From Endomicrobium sp. (GTDB taxonomy: Bacteria > Elusimicrobiota > Endomicrobiia > Endomicrobiales > Endomicrobiaceae), in assembly GCA_031273885.1 (NCBI GenBank), contig JAISRA010000090.1, forward strand, positions 1 to 6,961: DNA of 6,961 bases, given 5' to 3'. Within the stretch, counting starts at the first letter, position 1; the number at the start of each line of letters is the position of its first letter. Below, in pieces: positions 6,254 to 6,961 of the stretch. The notes under the pieces are model-generated. The model did not search any database, was not told where the DNA came from, and saw only the letters and a program-made list of their open reading frames with translations. A program made the translations under genes and the position numbers.

Positions 6254-6260
6254 AATAAAT

Positions 6261-6961
6261 ATGCACAGTGACATCGAATTTATATTAAAAAAAATCGTTC
6301 ATTCCCATACGTTAGATGAAAAAGAAATTTTATATCTACTTGAAACAAAAGATACAAAAAAACTTTTTGTCACTGCAGATAAAATACGTAAAAAACATGT
6401 CGGAGACGAAGTACATTTACGAGCACTTATAGAATTTTCAAATTACTGTAAGCAAAACTGTTTGTATTGTGGCTTAAGAAGAGAAAACTCTAAAGCAGTA
6501 CGATATCGTATGCAACATGAAGATATAATAGAGTTAGCAAAAAAAGCGAAAAGTTATGGTTATAAAACAATTGTTTTGCAATCCGGAGAAGATTCTTACT
6601 ACACTACTAAAAAAATGACAGAAATCATTAAAGGCATAAAAGATCTTGACATTGCCTTAACATTAAGTATTGGCGAAAAAACTCTTGAAGAGTACAAGAC
6701 ATTTCGCGAGGCAGGAGCAGATAGATATCTTTTAAGAGTTGAAACTACTGACGAAGATCTTTATAGTAAACTCGATCCAGAAATGAACTTAAAAAATAGA
6801 ATGCAATGCATTGAAAATATAAAAAATCTTGGTTATGAAATTGGATCCGGAATAATAGTAGGATTACCCGGGCAAACGTTAAAAAGCATTGCAAAAGATA
6901 TTCTATATCTCAAATCAATTCCAGTAGATATGGCAGGTATAGGTCCATTCATTTATCATCC
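6261..6961 (+). CDS. hydE: [FeFe]-hydrogenase H-cluster maturase HydE, N-terminal 233 codons (partial)
   Basis: HydE is a cytoplasmic radical-SAM enzyme that works with HydF and HydG to build the 2Fe subcluster of [FeFe]-hydrogenase. The ATG gives MHSDIEFILKKIVHSHTLDE, a normal HydE N-terminus. The radical-SAM cluster motif is NYCKQNCLYCGLRREN, with Cys63, Cys67 and Cys70 in CX3CX2C spacing. YRM and EDIIELAKKAKSYGYKTIVL follow, then LQSGED, the GGE-equivalent segment. ADRYLLRVETTDEDLY and GYEIGSGIIVGLPGQT are strongly HydE-like, as opposed to biotin synthase (BioB) or PylB. The frame is open to the right edge; full enzymes are about 350 residues. No disruption was seen. It is divergent from the dead PIG-L gene and has its own promoter. 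Its presence implies an [FeFe]-hydrogenase and HydF/HydG elsewhere, pointing to fermentative hydrogen metabolism. Confidence 0.94.
   Translation, partial: MHSDIEFILKKIVHSHTLDEKEILYLLETKDTKKLFVTADKIRKKHVGDEVHLRALIEFSNYCKQNCLYCGLRRENSKAVRYRMQHEDIIELAKKAKSYGYKTIVLQSGEDSYYTTKKMTEIIKGIKDLDIALTLSIGEKTLEEYKTFREAGADRYLLRVETTDEDLYSKLDPEMNLKNRMQCIENIKNLGYEIGSGIIVGLPGQTLKSIAKDILYLKSIPVDMAGIGPFIYH

Overview
The window is strongly AT-rich with sparse genes. It reads as part of a reduced, decaying genome of a Gram-negative bacterium. Four genes look intact: alaS (C-terminus beyond the left edge), gmhB, lpxK and hydE (C-terminus beyond the right edge). Between them lie long stretches where protein-like reading frames are cut by frameshifts, in-frame stops and deletions. 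Lipid A and heptose genes beside an [FeFe]-hydrogenase maturase, with an AlaRS carrying a Cys-rich insertion and many pseudogenes, fit a fermentative gut or protist endosymbiont. The termite-gut Endomicrobium lineage (Elusimicrobiota) is my best guess. That is inference from gene content and style, not a database match.

Layout. (1) 1-1623, minus: alaS, with a promoter directly in front of its start codon. (2) 1624-2672: about 1 kb without an intact gene, holding minus-strand coding-like scraps I cannot name. (3) 2673-4213, minus: gmhB and lpxK, overlapping by 40 bp in one transcription unit. (4) 4167-4731, minus: a wrecked family 2 glycosyltransferase whose tail overlaps the lpxK start. (5) 4732-5553: further decay, including a likely GT-B (family 4) glycosyltransferase C-terminus at 5040-5280. 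(6) 5570-6140, minus: a degraded PIG-L/LmbE deacetylase that still has a ribosome-binding site, a likely promoter and a convincing intrinsic terminator. (7) 6261-6961, plus: hydE, divergent from the PIG-L relic.

Functional reading. Regions 3 to 6 look like a former lipopolysaccharide-core cluster (deacetylase, glycosyltransferases, lpxK, gmhB) in which the sugar-decorating enzymes have died. The lipid A 4'-kinase and the heptose bisphosphate phosphatase keep their key residues, which suggests a truncated LPS or a minimal lipid A is still made. Both genes with self-standing promoters (alaS and hydE) share a TTTTTAGTAAAAT element 7 to 9 bases before the ATG and lack a Shine-Dalgarno sequence, so their mRNAs may be leaderless or nearly so. 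I found no tRNA, rRNA, CRISPR array or insertion sequence, and no clear novel system.
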